NCBI GenBank assembly: GCA_018417955.1
Contig: JACTVC010000001.1
Span: 248,001 to 312,000 of the forward strand
Source: Laccaria trichodermophora
Lineage: Eukaryota > Basidiomycota > Agaricomycetes > Agaricales > Hydnangiaceae
DNA: 64,000 nucleotides
Direction: 5' to 3'
Shown here: piece after piece, positions 23,359 to 34,999 of the stretch
How the letters are laid out: every line of letters begins with the position of its first letter
Position numbering within the stretch: the stretch's first letter is position 1
Made by a program: the position numbers and the translations under genes
Notes under the pieces: model-generated
What the model was told of the DNA's origin: nothing
Database searches by the model: none
The model's input: the letters and a program-made list of their open reading frames with translations, nothing else

Positions 23359-25620
23359 ATGGACGACTACACTAACCCATCTGCAGAGTACGAAGGGGAA
23401 GAAGAAGAAAACGCGTACGACTCTGAGGACGCTGAAGACCAAACCCAAACCCAATCGACGCAGCAAGCTTCTCAACCGATTGCTACTGCTGCCGATTCGC
23501 ACTTGTGGGGCTATCTTCAACCATGCAGCTCTTCTCTTACTCGAATCGATTTCTGGAAAATACATCCTCGATACTCGATTGGGAGGAACACGGAAGTGAA
23601 CCAGGTCGTTCTGCCTGGGTTCAAAGTTAGTGAGTATTATCACAATAATACACCACGACACAATGTTCATCTCACTCATCAAGGTAACCAACACTGTGTG
23701 ATCAAATGGGATGGCGAAGGGAACAGTAACGTTGTTGTTCACGATCTTTCCAGTAATGGTACATTCGTAAGTCTTTTGACTGATAATTATGGGACTTCTT
23801 AACCGAATTGTTGAACAGATAAACAATACCAAGATTGGCAAGGGCCAGTCTAGGATTCTTCGGGAAGGCAATGAGATCGCCTTTGGAACTTCCGTCCCAC
23901 AACCTCATAACAATGGTCTCGAAGATTATCGTAAGCTTATTGACCTCTACATGTAAGCCGCAAACTCATGTGGTATCTAAACAGGTTTTGTCTATCGTCA
24001 CACAGCCAATGGCCCACCTACGGAGGGCCTCTATGCCTACTACGACCTCAGCCATGAATTGGGCAAAGGATCCTTCGCGACTGTCATGAAGGCGATGTCA
24101 CGGACAACTGGCGAATGGTTTGCTGTGAAAATGATCCACGGAAACAGGAATGATCATCACGTCACGAGGAGCACCTCTTTTACCAGAGAGATCACCGTTA
24201 TGGAGAAACTCAAGCATCCCAATATCTGCGAACTCAAAGAGGTTTTTTACCAGGAGAACAACGATATAAGTGAGCTTTCCGAACAATTAAATGACCCACT
24301 CGCTGATCTTGATCTCCTCTTCAGATTTAGTACTAGAACTTGTTGAAGGTGGGGATTTGCTTGAATACATCCTCAAGCACAACGGTGTGCGTGAGTGCCT
24401 TCCTCGTTTCGTGCGTTGTTCACCTGCTAAACATTTTATCTATAGCCGAAGTAGATTCGAAACATATAGCATATCAGCTTTGCGATGCACTCGCGGTAAG
24501 AGGTTGCTCCTTTTATGTCACTAGCTGCTCACATTCTGTCCGTTTTCGTGCTTCAGTATATACACTCCAAGGGCATCACCCATCGCGATTTAAAGCCTGA
24601 GGTCATTCCTCTTTTTCTTGCTCTGCCATTATTTGGTCTGAATGTCATTAGAACGTACTTCTCACAAAGGACAGGCCTCCCAGAGTGAAAGTAGCCGATT
24701 TTGGGTTGGCTAAAATTGTTGACAGCGTTACCATGTTACGGGTACGCCTTAAGTCTTTACTTTGAACTGCTTCTTGATATATTCCTTCAAAGACCATGTG
24801 CGGAACACCAAGTTATCTAGCGCCAGAGGTTGTAAAACAAGAGAATCATCAAGGATATGATAACCTCGTGGATAGCTGGAGTGTGGGTGTTATTATTTTC
24901 TCCATGTAAGCATTCCACAACTGTTCACGAAACGCCCATTGCTAACATTTGCGATATCTAGGTTAACCAACGCAGGTCCATTTATTGAAGATGATAATCA
25001 ACGTGACATCCGAGCTCGAATTGCTGGGCGCCACATTGACTGGAGTATTCTAGAAAATGTTCACCCGAGCCCAGAAGGTTTGCCATTTTTTTCAACTTCG
25101 TCATTGTCAGCTCAAGTCTTTTCTGGCAGCGCTAAGCTTCCTTCATGCATTAATGCAAGAAGACCCGCGTCGTCGAATGTCTTTGAAGGATGCTCTTGAG
25201 CACCCTTGGCTGAAAAGCTATACGCCTGTTTATACTATGGACGATATTTCACATACATCGTCGTCTGTCACTGGTCAACAATACGGGGAGGCTGGTGTAA
25301 CCAATGACTTCATTGGGCTGCAGATCCAGCCATCCGTGCCCAAAGCAAAATCACGAGTCCTTCAACGTCGCAGTCAAGTTCTCTCCCAAGCGGCGGAAGA
25401 CGACAAGATTACACTCTCCGAACCGTCGTCCGAAATGATCGCGCATGCGGTCGCTCAGGAGAGGTCTGCAGCCGGCCCCAGGACTAGAGGTGCCCAAAAG
25501 CGCCTCCACGGACAGTTGACCCCTCTCCCTGAGGAGAGTGCGGGTGGTCACTTGCCATCAGGTGCACCTGGAACTTCTTCCAAGAGGGGAACCAAACGGC
25601 CCCGTCGCGCCAACGTCTGA
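23359..25620 (+). CDS. cds1: Chk2/Cds1-type checkpoint kinase (FHA plus Ser/Thr kinase)
   Basis: Starts [21 protein letters not shown] compact SQ/TQ cluster ([13 protein letters not shown]) is the usual ATM/ATR target. The FHA domain reads [29 protein letters not shown] and [13 protein letters not shown] (conserved GR, H and NGTFIN phospho-Thr pocket). The kinase domain has [25 protein letters not shown] split by an intron before [25 protein letters not shown] and [10 protein letters not shown], and ends EHPWLKSY. All catalytic residues are present. The C-terminal tail holds LSQ/SQV sites and a basic end ([12 protein letters not shown]) fitting nuclear localisation. Expected to act downstream of DNA-damage or replication-stress sensors. 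A single FHA domain separates it from Rad53, which has two. Introns are short and well placed. Confidence 0.9.
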
Positions 25621-26063
25621 TTTATCCTTACTACACATCTATCTCAACATCCTCTTGTTATTACAGTATCCCCATCATGTATATCTTGGTTTTGATCCCC
25701 TGTACGAAAATTCAATAATACTCTACATGTCTCGAAGTTGCATACATCGAAATATAAGTACCATTCACCACAAGTAACTGTGGTGGAGGATGTAGATCCT
25801 GGTCTCTGGAAGGATAACTGATCATGACTGACTGCCACATCTTTGAAAAATGGCAAGATGGCCACACTGTTGTTATATGTACGGTAAGGTAGTGGAGTGT
25901 GAATGTTCATAGTATAAACGATAATATCTGAAGATTAAAAAATTCTTGACATAAAATAACGGAAAGCGGGCAAGAAAACAATTTGTGTGTTTAACAGCGA
26001 AGCGTCAAAAGCAAAGAGAGCAAGAACGGTACATAGCAGCATGATGGGCAGAGTTGGACAATA
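25621..26063. other. convergent 3' intergenic region
   Basis: Lies between the ends of the kinase gene (+) and the Zn-cluster gene (-). AT-rich, with possible poly(A) signals (AATAATA near 25713, ATAAAATAACGG near 25953). No gene seen. Confidence 0.4.
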
Positions 26064-27245
26064 CTAAGATTTACTTTCTGTGAGTGTGACCTTTGGGCCA
26101 TCGGTGTTGATGTTGACTTTCTTCTTCCTCATGCCGCGCCGACTTTCCAATGGGTACTCGCATCTCAGAGATCGGCGTTGGCACTGACTGTAGGGCTGTG
26201 AATGACTGATTGCGATGATCGTGAAAAATTTGGGACTTACTTGCAAGTCTTGTCCTTGCTTCCTGGGATGGGAGCTCCACATGCAATTTTCCGACCTCTG
26301 CAGAAGAGGCATGCAAGCGGTGGTTTCTTTTCCGCTGGACGTTTGATTGGAAGAGGGGTCAATGGCATCAAGGGTCGCGGCGACACAGAACGATGAGCCC
26401 GCCACACTGAAGTGTGATGTGACGACGGGGCGTGGGCCTGATAGTCGCTTTGATGACGTGCATGAACGCGTGGAGGATGGTCGCGAGATGTGACTCTGAC
26501 CGTTGGTTCCTGCACTGTGCGATGCCTTCGAGTTGGCGTCGTTGAAGCAGGCGAATTTGGCCAGGCAGGCTCAGCCATCGTACGATATTGGGGGGTAGGG
26601 TCAAAAGGAGGGGGTACTTCCGTTCTCGTTGAAATCGTCTGTTGGAATGCAGGTGCAGGAGCGGACACGATATGGTCTACCACATGTGACGGGGGTTTGC
26701 AACAGGGATAAGAGCAATGCTGTGACTGGGTCGGGCTGGGAAGTTGATTAACCTGCGGATAAGTGTTTAGGTCGGGTCGACTTTCCAAAGGTGGGGCATA
26801 AAATTGGTAGAGTTGGTTAGGCCGGTTAGATTGATTCGAGTCAAAGTTCTGGGAAGGGGTTGTCGGGTGGATGGCCATAGACTGGATGCTTGCATAGTCA
26901 TAGTGAAGACCTGGGTACTCAACTTGCATAGACTCGCGATGCGGGGAAGGTTCTAACGAAGAAGGGGCTTCGTAACAAATGCCCTCTCCAAAGCCATAGT
27001 TCACCGCTGGGTCATGGCCACGGTTCAACTGGGCCTCAATTTGAGCCTGCCTGGCCGCCCTTGCCTGAGGAAAAGTAGCATAGAACTCTTCCTCGGTTTC
27101 GCGCAAAGTCTGAGCGAACAAGGAAAGAGGTTCTGGTTCAGATTGCTGTTGTGATGGGATGAGATGAGGGTAAGTAGAGAAGAAAAGGGTAGATAGATAC
27201 CTGGACGAAAGAGTAAGGATAATAATGGTCAGATGGGATCGCCAT
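26064..27245 (-). CDS. transcription factor with C-terminal Zn2Cys6 cluster
   Basis: Start MAIPSDHYYPYSFVQ at 27245. An intron of about 55 nt follows, then QSEPEPLSLFAQTLRETEEE. The body (about 27100-26330) is a disordered, Pro/Gln/Ser/His-rich region. The zinc cluster sits near the C-terminus: LACLFCRGRKIACGAPIPGS, an intron with GTAAGT after TGCAA, then TCNQCQRRSLRCEYPLES. The pattern is C-x2-C-x6-C-x11-C-x2-C-x6-C, followed by a basic GMRKKK. This order, disordered region first and DNA-binding cluster last, is seen in many basidiomycete regulators. No fungal_trans domain is visible. Targets cannot be inferred. The longer open frame beginning at 27253 reads intron sequence. Confidence 0.8.
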
Positions 27246-27383
27246 GTGGGCAAAGTTTATGAACAGGTGAAAGAGTACTTTTGAGAGTACTTTTAAAGGG
27301 TAATCACTTCACTCGATTCACTTTGATGGCACGATTCAAGACCCTGACTACCCAGTTAAATCCTATGTACCAACGACTAGTAA

Positions 27384-29768
27384 CTACGCTACCCACACTG
27401 GTTCATCCTTCTCCTCAGATGTAGTATATCCCTCTCCTTCACTGCTCAGTGCCGCCCATGCGCCATTGATCACCTCATTCCCCAGTGTTGGGATTTTGGC
27501 ACCTCGTTGTCGGAGAAACCCGACCACCTCCTTAGAGTACCTCCATCCCTTCTCACTGCTCTCGCCATCGGTTACCTGGCCAAATAATGTCGCCAGATGC
27601 AGACTCGAGTTGACCCTTTTGTCACCGCCCTCCCGTTCCAGCTGATCAAAAAAGCTAGCGAGTGCATTCACGGCTTCCACACGCGCCTTCAAAACATGCC
27701 GAACAAGGCGACGTGACGGAGGCCGACGCGCAGAGCGATTTCCTGTTCCAGAATTTATTGGTCTGTTTGCATCAGAGCGTGCCGCAGTCGCTTCCCCTGC
27801 CACAGGAGTCTTTGGCCGATCTATCCAAGGATTTTCCGGCGGGGTTTTCGGCGTGGTATACTGAGATAAGGCTGCCATAGAGAGGTCCCACCGTTTCGGT
27901 GTCCAAACCCCAACAAGTATTCGCCAGGCGGCAATAAATCGTTTCGCCCTGGGTCAGACCATGAACACTCAACTCAAACCAAAAATTCGATTTTACTAAC
28001 CGCTCATAATTACCTGATTCTCAATTAGAATCACCATCTTTCCATAAAAATATAGATAAATAAACTCACTATCAATCATCTTGATATGATATACCGCGAA
28101 AAGATAAACCAAAAAGGCCGACAATAATGCTCCCGTGGGGGTATACCAAAACAGAGCCCAAAGGAAAAAGAACGACGCAGAGTAGATGAGCAACAACGAT
28201 ATCAGGCCAAATGCCACCTTGTTCTGTGCTTGAGTTTCTTCCTCATCTTCCACCAACTTGGCGCCAAAACGGCCCATTGCATACACAGGGAGGTGGACAA
28301 TCAAAGGAAGGAAGAAAAAGGGTAATTGAACAAGAGCGGAAAGAGAATCACGGATAAGGATGAGAAGTGTGAAAAGCCGGCCTGGAATAGTTGTTGGTGT
28401 GTTTGGGTTTAATGATTCCGGCAAAGGTAAAGACGAGAGCACAGAGTTAGTGAGGTGAGATGACTGCAGAAGAGAATAATATCCCAATAAATGGCGTTTC
28501 ACCGACTTGAAGTTAGCAGTTAGGTCTGGAGTAGAGAATAGATCGACGAGGCTATAGGTGAAAACATGTCAGACCACGAAGATGATATACGACAGAGAAA
28601 ACGATATTTACGTCTGAGATATAATAACGAATTCATCCAGCTTGATAGACTTGCCCCCTTCCCACAACAGATCTCGAGCCATTCTGGCAGTGTATAGGGT
28701 ATCCCTGACAAAAGATAAGGTCAAGCTTTGGATACCGCTTGATACTTACCAATCCGGAGCATTGATAGTTGTCTCTACCAATTCACTTTCGATGGCGCGC
28801 GTCAGCCGTTTAACAGCGGCACGGGCTGCGCCCTCTTCAGTGGAGAAAAACTGCTCTTCGTAATCCTTGACGGAAATTGGGCGACCGAACCTACGACAAT
28901 GTCAGCCTGATTGTTGAGACTTTATTTTGCCAACATGACATACTCCATGATGACCTGTAAATTAGAAAGGTCAGTTCTCCTATGAGATCGATAGAGAGCA
29001 AGTACCCACTCCACTCCTATACTTGGATTTATCGGTGTACACAATCGAAGTTGGAATGATCGTCACGGTTCGCGTGTCGGCATCTGGGTGCTCCCTTAAC
29101 CATTTAGAAAATTCTAATGCTGCCCAGGCCGCCCCGTCTTTAACTTGCATAATTCTTGGCTCGGTGTAGCTCGTTCCTTCCGGAAATAAAGCAACAGCTT
29201 CGCCCTTGGAAAGGGCGTCAAAGGTCCCTTTAAAGAGGGCTTGACGGTCTTTCGATTTGCGGTCGACTGGTATGTTGCCAGAGGAGAAAAGAATGTATCG
29301 CATGATTGGGTTGTTAAACAAACTCGCTGAGGGAATGTTTTACCAAACGTCACAGTACATGCCAAAAGATCTCACCTTTGCTCCAATAATTGAGGATGCG
29401 GCGATGGGGAAATCCCACAGCTGTAGGAAAAAATTGATCATTGGGATGGAGAAGAAAGGTAGGGGAGAGTGCTCACAAAGAACGACGGGGTCAAGCATCA
29501 TATTATGGTGAGTCGCAGTTCTGAGGGCATAGAATTGATTGTTAAGTAGCTGGTGAAAGGAAGGTCATACGCACACAATAATTGGTCCATCCTTTGGCAC
29601 ATTCTCTCCACCTATTACTCGCAGCTCTGTGAAGAATGACGAGACAGCAAGACCTGAGATGAAGCGTATAACGCGGTGTAAGACCTTCGGATCTGATGAA
29701 GAGGCCATGGGAAGCTGTTTGACAGCTATGTGCGTCGGGGACGTTGGACGTTGGACGTCGCTTGCCAC
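27384..29768 (-). CDS. GPT2: glycerol-3-phosphate/DHAP O-acyltransferase (Gpt2/Sct1 type)
   Basis: Catalyses the first acylation step of phospholipid and triacylglycerol synthesis at the ER. Start MASDVQRPTSPTHIAVKQLP. Acyltransferase motifs in order are THHNMMLDPVVL (H-x4-D), GNIPVDRKSKDRQ and ALFPEGTSYTEPRIMQVKDG. Membrane segments follow near 28130-28350 (LFTLLILIRDSLSALVQLPF and later). The gene does not end at the in-frame stop at 27996. Removing introns 28014-28069 and 27949-28000 leaves a 13-nt exon (28001-28013) and gives KMIDSNYER-AKRFIAAWRILVGVW-TPKRWDLSMAALSQY, running in frame to the stop at 27384. The tail includes HVLKARVEAVNALASFF. A naive prediction would split this into two genes. 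Upstream exon borders between 28500 and 29560 are approximate. Confidence 0.9.
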
Positions 29769-30099
29769 AAGGGAGAAGTGTTGTGTGCCAGTAGGTGCCA
29801 GTGCACACCGTGGCCAATTTTGGCAGATGGATTGTCGACTCCAACCTTATGGGGTTTGCCGCCACGTCATGTGACTGTCATGTGTTTCGATCATTGAGAG
29901 GCTTTTACTAAGTTTTAGCTGGTGAGTAAACGAGTCTGAAGCGATCCATACACCTATATATACAACGAAGCGCACTACAATCCAGCCACCACACCCAGGG
30001 AGAATCCTGCTAACCTAGCGCTGATGAACGTTCCAAGAAGAATCCGTCACAGATTGCGACAGTCAGTCGAATTCCTTAACAAAAATTAGTAGAAATAAT

Positions 30100-33000
30100 T
30101 TAATCTTCTCCTCGAACCTCAGCCCTCTCCCTCTGATGAGAGGCGACCATAAACTGCTGACCAGCTCCCGGCGTCAGTGGTTCCACCTCTTCATTGATCG
30201 TCTGTTCTTTTGGTCGTCCTTTCCAGTTGCCCTTGGTTAACCGTTCATCCAGTGTGGAAACACCACTTAAGGCACGCTCCAAGGCTGGCAACTTGTAAGC
30301 AACGTTGCCACAAAAAAATCCCCTATCTCACCTTTCTCTCCACGCTTTTTCAATCGTAATGACATGGCGGCCTGAAGCGAATCAATGTACGAGTCGTATT
30401 TGACTATTTCAGTAAGCAGATACTGCGATTTTCTCTCCCAGTTACTTTGCGCTTTCATGGAATTAGCAGTCCTGGGTTGATACTAAAGACGATTTAGATT
30501 TGACGACAAAGAATGTAAAACGAGTACGGACCAGAGCAGCCATGGGCTCCCGTAGTTCATTATGGAGTTCCAGGTCCTTTTTCATTGACGATACGTGTTT
30601 TTTGAGCGCCTCAAGCTGTGCTTCTTCGTCGTGGATACTTGACACGGTTGGAGGTAAAGGAGCTTTCCAATCGTTTACGAAGGTTTTATCCGCCCAGGGT
30701 GAATGTGCTGTGCGGACCGTCGCCGCACCCTCTCGCCAACCGAATTTGCTACGCGCGCTCCTCCCGCTCTTGACACTTATCCCATCAGTGTCGGCATCTG
30801 TAGATTTATTGACTCTCGACCGAGCCAAGTCGTGTGTGTATGGGTCCGCGAGCCTGTTCCATCCATATTCCATGTTGGAAACGCCGCCAGCTAGAGGCTC
30901 TTTGCTTGTTCGCGCAGCCCAGTAGTTGCATGTCGACACCCACTCGTTCACGAGTTCCTCCGTTCCTGCCTGGAAGAAATACACGCCACCATTGGCGAGC
31001 GTTAGTACCATACAGTATGGACGTTGTCTATTATATCCTGGCGGCGGCAAGGAATGGGCTAGTGAGTGTGCTAGTTGGACAGTTCCGACAGGGTGGGCAT
31101 TGGCCTAGAAAAATGAGTATGCAGTTCCACAGGTAGCAAAAAAGACCAACCAGCCAATTTCCGCCTCCAAATGTGCCAGACGAACCTGAGGTGGTATCAC
31201 CAAAGGTGAACATGTTGAGTTCTCCTTTCTGAATTACAACAAAAACATCCAGCCAAGCTTTATCTTTAGCTCTTTTCCCCGAAGATTCCCAGTATTGCTT
31301 GCGGCATAGCATACCCTCTTTCGCCCATGGAGCGCCCAGCAGAGCTAGTTCTTCGTCGGAGATGCTGATGGTCGTTGACGAAGACTCCTCGCTGTGGGCG
31401 CTACGGTCATCGTCTTCCTGTGCTTCACGGATGATGGTGTGGGATAAGTTGGAAGCGAAACCTAAGGTGGGGTTTAGAAATGATGAACTCGAGCCATACA
31501 TTCCCTGCCGCTAAAAATTAGCAATGTCGATGGCGAGAACAATGGGATATCACCTCGTGAGTAGATGTCGCGAAACTGGGAGATGGACTGACACGGCCGT
31601 CAATACTGCTATTACTACTATAGGGGCTGATCCCATTTTGAGCGCTAAGGATTGATTGCAAACCACGGATGCTGCCTCGCTTGAGAGTTGCCAATCTGTC
31701 TGGCTGTCCACGAAAACTACGATTTCGCATCATTCCAGACCCGCCAGGGCTTAGAGAAGATACAGAAGACCGAGTCAAGGTGGCGTTCATAGGTTGCAAA
31801 ATTTGCTGGCTCTTAATGGCGTTATACATTTCCTACTCATAAAAAGATTAGGGAGATCAACGCTAAGGGCAAGGATCTCGGCTGACTTTGAGAAGGTTTT
31901 CCATGTCATTCTCCCATGCACGACCATAGACGTGGGTAAATTGATTTGACGATCCATAGTCGTGACTGTTTGAGACCTGAACAGATGGAGTACTACCATT
32001 GGGAAGATGGGCTCCTAAGGGTAATCCCTGACCTGCGCCAGGCGAAGTGGGCGTGGACATTATCACCTCGCGAGAGACGCTGTTCCAACTAGTAATGCTA
32101 TCACATCTCTTTTTGCGAGATCCCTTTTCAGTTTCTTCGGAGCCCACTCCACGGATGCTGCTGCAATCATCATAAGTAAGATCGGATGTCGACAAGCGTG
32201 CAATTGAAACAGGTTGCAGTTGCGTTTGGATAGCTGTGAGCGTATTTTTGATAAATTGATTGCGAGACATTCGGGTTGAAAGATCAGCAACATGGAGGTC
32301 GGTGTTGAGAAGCAAAAGGGAGTATGAAACTGCATGGACAATATCTATTCGTAGATTCAGCATAGCTGGAATAGATTGTCCTAGGCCCGATATCACTTAC
32401 TTGAGCTGCCATAAAGACCCCCAGGATTACAATCCCAGTAGCGGCGACTAAATTGCTCTAAAATTCGATCTACTTGTTGTGTTTCCCCTTTCAAATAAAG
32501 TTTCGCACAGAAGCGCCTGATGGTATAGGTAAGTGGCATTACAAAAGCGGCAGCGATTCGAGAGACTGACCGAAATGCAAGATCAAGTCTGAGTCCTTGA
32601 AAGTCAAAGAAGTCGACGTAATGTCGCAAGGCCAATTTATTGATGCGACCGCTAAAGTATATCAGCATTCGTCCTGGAATCATATCGTGCAGAACATACT
32701 GCCCACCGAGCCACTCTGCAATCTTCTCCTTTGCCAGAAAGTCTTCATCTTCATTCCAACAGCGAGTAGCGAGCTCTTTCCCTCTCGTATCCATGTCAGT
32801 CGAATCGTCTCCTCCAGGCGATAAAGCAGACGAGGAAAAGCGAGTCAGTGTTACTTCCTTTCCAGTTAAATCTTGCTGTGAACTCCTCCGAGGAGTAGAT
32901 ACTAATCATTTTTGCTGTCAAGCTAGGACCTCACAAACGAGGAGTCCATATACTCACAAAACTGAGGATCTGCGACAGGAACAAGAGAAGGCTCTGAACT

Positions 33001-34732
33001 TGATGCGGTTGACCGGTGAAGCACCCGTAGCTTGCTCGTATCCCTTGCCGCTAAACCGGCGGATGGGCTTCTCACAGCAGGACTCGAGTTTGCAATTCGC
33101 GGGCTACCTATACCATTTGATCCAGGTCGAGTCTGTAAGGACGAAGTTCGTGGAGGTATGACTGCGGGTTGCAGGGCACCAGTCTCTTCGGGTTCTTCTG
33201 TTTCCGGTTTGTCGAGAAGTAACGGGGAGGTAGGAATATTGACCTCCCGGCGTAAGCTGCCAGCCTTAGACCGCAGTGTAGACTGGCGCTGGGGCGTCGA
33301 TGGATCGCGTAGATCGAGGGAAGAACCAGAAACTGGATCAAGTTGTGAAAGTTCGCCTTTGAAGTCATCCAGGATGCCATGCAATGTACTATCGTCCCAT
33401 CGTCCAGTATCATCCTTTTTCTTGGGCTCTGGCGTCCGAGGGTAACTTGGTGTCGACGGTGAGACCAGATGAAGGTCCGCATTACCAACACTCATACTTC
33501 TTCGCTTGATGGTATGAGTATCTTCGACTGGTTTTAATGGTGTCAAAGGCAGCGGGGCCTTTTTGTCAACAAATACAATTGATTTCTCATCCAAATCCTC
33601 CCTCTCTCGGATTCCTGGGCTTTGAGGAAGAGGCTTTTCACTGGCATCGACAAGCTGTCGATTTGAAGTGCTAAAAACATCGGCTATGGGTGATGTTGTT
33701 GGCGAACGATGTTCTGCCGGTATAGGTGGCACGGGAGGGGTGAACGCATTCATTAACGCCGGCGGGGTATACGTGGAGGAAGAGGGCAGGGAATACATCG
33801 CTGCATCGGTTTTCTAAATAGGCATTACTGTTGGTAACACAACCCTCAGACGATCAATGAACGTACAGATCGTTCTCGAACACTGTTCTGGCCTAGCATT
33901 TTCCCTAGAAACGCGCTGGTCTTTGCTCTCACTGAGGTTTTGGGAGCCTTGATCAAGTAAGACGTTGTATGGTGATGCGATTCGTGTAAGCGCCTACCTT
34001 GCTATTTCCGTTTTCCCTCGGCTGACGAGAGCTCGGGAGTACCCATTCAGCGTCCCCCCTGATTTTGTCTTTTGAAGGCGAAGAGTTGGCTGAATAAGAG
34101 GGGGAAATTTTATCAGTAGCACGGTCATATGCAGAGGGCAATGGTGGAGGTGGTGATTCGCGTCTCTTTTCCTTCTTGTAGTTGACCCCAACGACGCCAC
34201 CGCGTTCTTTTGCCTTACGCAAAAGCGTAGCGAGGTCAGGACTGCTTGATGTACCAGGAGATCTGTACATTGAACGACGATTCATCTGTCGCTCGCCATC
34301 GTCGGCATCATAAAATAGATCTTGAGAAGACGAGGCTGGAGAGGAGCCAGCTTGCTTGGAAACAGAGGGACCTGCTGCAGGTGAAGGAGTCGGCGGAACG
34401 ACGTTGGGGGTTGAGGGTTGTGGTCGTGGTGTCGAACGCGACATTGGAGAGGTGGTCATAGAACTATAGCTTCTGTTCGCTGGAGACGGACTTATATCTA
34501 CCCCTAGTGAATTGACGTCCACCCCTTCTCTCAAGACCACTGTTCCCTCTGCTCGCAAAGCCTGTTCAAAGTCGAGGTCCGTTCGAGAAACCCTACGGTG
34601 TATTTGCCTGTTTCCAGAAAGATCTTCGGATGCGATTGGTTGCAAGCCTGAGGGGTATGCGGTATGAAAGCCCTGAGGGCGCGACGGAGCAGCATGCTGA
34701 CGGAAAATAGAAGCCAGGATGGGCGTGTGCAA
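30100..34732 (-). CDS. Sec7-PH ARF guanine nucleotide exchange factor (EFA6/Syt1-like)
   Basis: A large protein. The N-terminal 700 or so residues are Ser/Pro-rich and probably disordered (MHTPILASIFRQHAAPSRPQ onward). The Sec7 domain spans about 32790-32220: WNEDEDFLAKEKIAEWLGG, VDFFDFQGLRLDLAFR-RFCAKLYLKGETQQVDRILE (catalytic Glu in KGE), FSRRYWDCNPGG, VHAVSYSLLLLNTDLH and MSRNQFIKNTLTAI. A PH domain follows at about 31360-30880 (AKEGMLCRKQYWESSGKRAK, AWLDVFVVIQKGELNMFTFG, GGVYFFQAGTEELVNEWVST). A coiled-coil-like end reads EEAQLEALKKHVSSMKKDLE. The Sec7-then-PH order fits EFA6/PSD and fungal Syt1/Yel1 exchangers that load ARF GTPases with GTP at the plasma membrane or endosomes. It lies 3' of AreA on the same strand. 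Confidence 0.85.
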
Positions 34733-34999
34733 GAGGGGGAAATATTGGCCACGGCGCTACCAGTAGTGGTGTAGGAGGAACTGGAGCTGCCTGCTTGGCA
34801 GGGGCTAACTAAGTATGTACCTGCATTGAGCGCCTCACAAATGATCATACTTATAATCTACATCTACAGATGAGAAATACATCTTCCAAGTCGAAAAAAA
34901 ATAAGTAGTAAGGGGGAAATATTCAAGATGGTGGGTTATCACCTAAAATGCAGAAGAGATAAATAAGGTTGTCATATAAATTGCCCCAACTCTCTGGTA

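Noticed and set aside
27384..27878. separate 164-residue gene starting MAALSQYTTPKTPPEN
   Set aside because: Splicing through the 13-nt exon at 28001-28013 joins it in frame to the acyltransferase, giving a continuous family-like C-terminus.
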